Assembly: GCA_029959195.1 (NCBI GenBank)
Contig: CP114122.1
Span: forward strand, 1,240,001 to 1,304,000
Length of the DNA stretch: 64,000 bases
Reading direction: 5' to 3'
Source: Dictyophora rubrovolvata
Lineage: Eukaryota > Basidiomycota > Agaricomycetes > Phallales > Phallaceae
Shown here piece by piece: positions 61,034 through 64,000 of the stretch. The number at the start of each line of letters is the position of its first letter. Position 1 is the stretch's first letter. The position numbers and the translations under genes were made by a program. The notes under the pieces were generated by a model. That model had not been told where the DNA came from. It saw only the letters and a list, made by a program, of their open reading frames with translations, and made no database searches.

Positions 61034-61529
61034 TGTCTCACTGGCGGGAGCTTTGAGTATTAGTCAACTACTGAGTTACTGAGCTGGCTATGGCAGTGAT
61101 GGTGACTAAGCACACATAATTAACACCTTTTTCAACTTGTACCAGTGAAGAATTAATTCTGAATTTCAAGAAAAGAACTTTGGCCCTCAAACTCATGTCG
61201 AGTGGTCAGTGACTTTATAGCACACACTGACGATGACGAGGACGGAGTCCAGTCTAAATTCAAGTTGGTCTACCAGTTCAATCAGCTAGCTTTATGCAGG
61301 AAAAGCTTTGATCAGGAAAATTAAGCAACAAAAAAATTTACTACAAGCGACATTGATCATCGAAGAAAAGCTAAGAAAATCGAAGTTTCTTGTGGAATGT
61401 CGAGGATGAACTAAACTCGTCAGTGGAATTTCAGACTCAGCTCGCTCGTGAGGCCAGCGAGCCCGGACAAATTAAACACTTCCCATTTGTCTCTACGCAC
61501 GTCTTTCTTTTTGGAACTTACAACAAATC
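61034..61529. other. Divergent intergenic region, CBS protein / CAC2
   Basis: This 0.5-kb stretch holds both promoters. No recognised site or additional gene was found. Confidence 0.5.
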
Positions 61530-64000
61530 ATGCGTGTCAAAACATTAGAAATTCGCTGGCACGACCAGAAACCCATTTCCACATGTGACTTTCAACCAAT
61601 GCCTCACGCGCGCAAAGCAAGACAAAGTAAAGAGTCGCAACTTTCAGCCTTGTGCTACAGGTTGGCAACTGGCGGCGAAGATAATAACGTCAGAGTGCGT
61701 TTTAACATTCCAGTCTATTTTGAAGACGCGTCTTAGTTCAATCATCTTCCCAAAGATGTGGTTTGTTCGCCCAAACATCATGCCTCCGTCGTCGTCTACT
61801 GCAATCTCAAACACTCCTGATTCGGGCCCTTTGGCTCCCCATCCCCCACGCGTTGAATACCGTTCCACGCTTAGCAAACATTCCGCTGCAGTCAATGTTA
61901 TAAGATTTAGCCCCAATGGTGCGTGTTTTTTCTTCGTAGCCGTAGTGCACTGATGCCAATTTTCCTTAGGTGAACTGCTTGCTTCTGCCGGCGATGGTAT
62001 GTAAGCGCAAGTCACTAACAACATTTTAACCCATGTCCTTGCAGATGGCATGATTATTATATGGTGTCAAACTGACAGACCGCCCCCCATGTTGTATGGT
62101 AGTGAGAACAATGGGGAAGAAGATCCGGAGCATTGGAAAGTTCGAATCTCATTCCGGTTCGATAGGTTTCCCTTCCTTTATATCCCGAATACATTTTCTC
62201 AGCGCAGTTGCAGATGCACTACAAGTGAAATTTATGACCTTGCATGGAGTCCTACAGGAGAATATATAATTGCTGGGAGCACAGATAATGCCGCGCGGAT
62301 ATTTAACGTCGCAGATGGTTCTTGTGTCCGCGAATTAGCCGAACATACACACTATGTTCAAGGCGTTGCTTGGGATCCCATGAACGAATTCATAGCAACG
62401 CAAAGCAGTGACCGCGCAGTTCATGTCTATAGCATTTCCACGAAACATGGCACCTTCGAAACCCACGCAATCGGTAAAAATGTAAGAATGCCCGTCAGAA
62501 GTAGCCGAGCTCCCAGCACCAATGCCAGTCGTCCAAGGATGATACGACGATCATCTACAGCTAGTGATGCCGAATCTGCAGTCAGTGAACAGGTTCCCCA
62601 GCGAGAAGACCCAAGTCATTCTTCTGCCGCCGCTCCGACAACGCCTTCGACTTCTATTGCTAGTACCCCTAGCATGTTTCCTCCACCACAAGTAGAAAGG
62701 CCCTCTTCTAGGCGTTCTTCCTTCAGTGGCTCAAATGCACCTCCTTCTCCGGCGCCATCAAGCCATGGTCACTTTGGTCGATCACCGTCTCCAATGCCAC
62801 CTCTGCCTGCCATACGTCCCCAGCCCGGGAACTCATCATGGACCTCTGTCAAGCTGTATGGAGATGAAAGTTTCACCAACTTCTTTAGGAGACTGACGTT
62901 TAGTCCTGATGGCGCCATGCTACTTACCCCAGCAGGTCATTTTGAAGATCCCGCAGTCATTCCTATGCGAGGTCGTAAAGGCGGGAGTAATAACACAGAC
63001 TCAGATCCTTCCTCTGTTTCGTCTGTTTACATTTACACTAGAGCCAATTTCGCACGTCCTCCTGTAGCTCAATTACCTGGCCACAAGAAACCCAGCGTTG
63101 CCGTTAAATTCTCACCTATATTGTATGATCTCCGGCCTGACTTAACGGCAGCGCCGGGGCCATATAAACGAGTTTCAGTTGAGCGCGGCCAGGATACTTC
63201 GGTGGAAGTTGATATCGGTGCTGCACCACCTGTTTCTTCGGAAGTCACTCCTGTCAAAAGTGGTCAAGCGTCGACATCTGCGTCTACAACTTCGTCTACA
63301 GTTATGCCCGCTCCTTCTCTACCGGCGATATCTCCTACTAACGCACAAGAATCGCTGTCTATATCAACTACACCAGTTGTACATTCTACACCTACAACAC
63401 CTGCCACACCCGCCAGCGTATTCGCTCTCCCGTATCGCATGCTATTCGCCATTGCCACAATGGACACGATCACAATACATGATACACAGCAGACCAGCCC
63501 CATATGCATGTTTAGCAAGTTACATTACGATGAGTTCACAGATATGACATGGTATGAATATTCGTTGTCCGCATGTTAATCTCCTCAGACGTTCACTATA
63601 TTCACTCATAGGTCCCCGGATGGCCAATGTCTCGTGTTATCTTCTCGCGATGGTTTTTGTACGATAGTCATTTTCGATGAATATCTCCCCCAATACCACA
63701 CACAACAACAGACACTCCAACTCCAAACGTTAGCTCATTCGATCGGTCCGCATCCACCTTTAACACCTGTTCACTCCCATTCACACACTTCTTCTTCTTC
63801 TATCCCAAGCAAACGGAGCGAACCTTTGTCTGCTTCATCCAAAGAAGAAGTCATTCAAAAATCAAATGCCTCAGCTTCAGAGCGGTCTTCGGAAGCGTCC
63901 GGGACCCCTACAAGAGCGAGGAATGAGTCCAAGGATACTCAAGAACAGCGTGAAGAACCACCTAAGAAAAAGCGACGTATCGCTCTTACACACCTCGGAG
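61530..64000 (+). CDS. CAC2: Chromatin assembly factor 1 subunit B (Cac2/CHAF1B), 3' partial
   Basis: CAF-1 deposits H3-H4 behind the replication fork, and Cac2 is its WD40 subunit. Exon 1 (61530-61694, MRVKTLEIRWHDQKPISTCD, LATGGEDNNVR) joins to MWFVRPNIMPP. WD repeats are visible as EYRSTLSKHSAAVNVIRFSP, ELLASAGDDG joined to MIIIWC, EIYDLAWSPTGEYIIAGSTD, HTHYVQGVAWDPMNEFIATQ and, after a long insert, FRRLTFSPDGAMLLTPAGH. Ser/Pro-rich inserts interrupt the propeller, as usual in fungal homologues. The last visible part has WSPDGQCLVLSSRDGFCTIV and a basic PPKKKRRIAL tail element. The gene continues past the window end. Confidence 0.92.

Overview
The window is nuclear DNA of a filamentous basidiomycete, most likely an Agaricomycete. 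The evidence is dense short introns (about 45-70 nt, nearly all GT-AG), a Clp1-like mating-development gene, coiled-coil/F-box proteins of the agaric type, and a DNA transposon of the KDZ group, which is typical of these fungi. Most gene models below were assembled by hand from splice sites that keep the reading frame and restore family motifs. They are predictions, not transcript-supported models.

Layout: 1-7 kb holds the 3' part of a Clp1-like gene, a small secreted protein and a calmodulin-dependent protein kinase. 7.8-10.7 kb encodes an 877-residue, mostly disordered protein of unknown function. 12.6-14.1 kb is an intronless gene whose C-terminus looks like a fungal OTT_1508-type deaminase. 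14.6-26.5 kb looks like a small catabolic cluster: cyclase-family hydrolase, 3-hydroxyisobutyrate dehydrogenase, carboxymuconolactone-decarboxylase-like protein and an MFS carboxylate transporter. This cluster is split by a 5.2-kb, apparently intact KDZ transposon at 18,419-23,647. 26.7-33.7 kb has two F-box proteins, a conserved nuclear-looking protein and a probable C-terminally anchored protein. 33.8-41.3 kb is a housekeeping block: eIF2-beta, ATP synthase gamma, ribosomal eL27 and SPT5. 41.8-45.2 kb encodes a Zn2Cys6 transcription factor. It is followed by the mitochondrial Obg GTPase MTG2, a small unknown gene and two tandem GH28 pectinase-like genes. 53.5-64 kb carries RTF1, VPS26, a polytopic membrane protein, a CBS-domain protein and the 5' part of the CAF-1 subunit CAC2.

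The most interesting object is the transposon. It has terminal inverted repeats of about 60 bp, each containing two adjacent 14-bp palindromes, and a short target-site duplication. It has two convergent intron-containing genes with open reading frames throughout: a 670-residue Cys-rich KDZ-type transposase and a 771-residue protein with two Cys clusters and an RTC4-like domain. An RTC4-domain protein as cargo of a KDZ element is a testable and possibly undescribed arrangement.

Functional links: SPT5 and RTF1 both act with elongating RNA polymerase II, and CAC2 acts in replication-coupled chromatin assembly. eIF2-beta and ATP synthase gamma share a 118-bp divergent promoter. No rRNA, tRNA, CRISPR or retroelement was supported.
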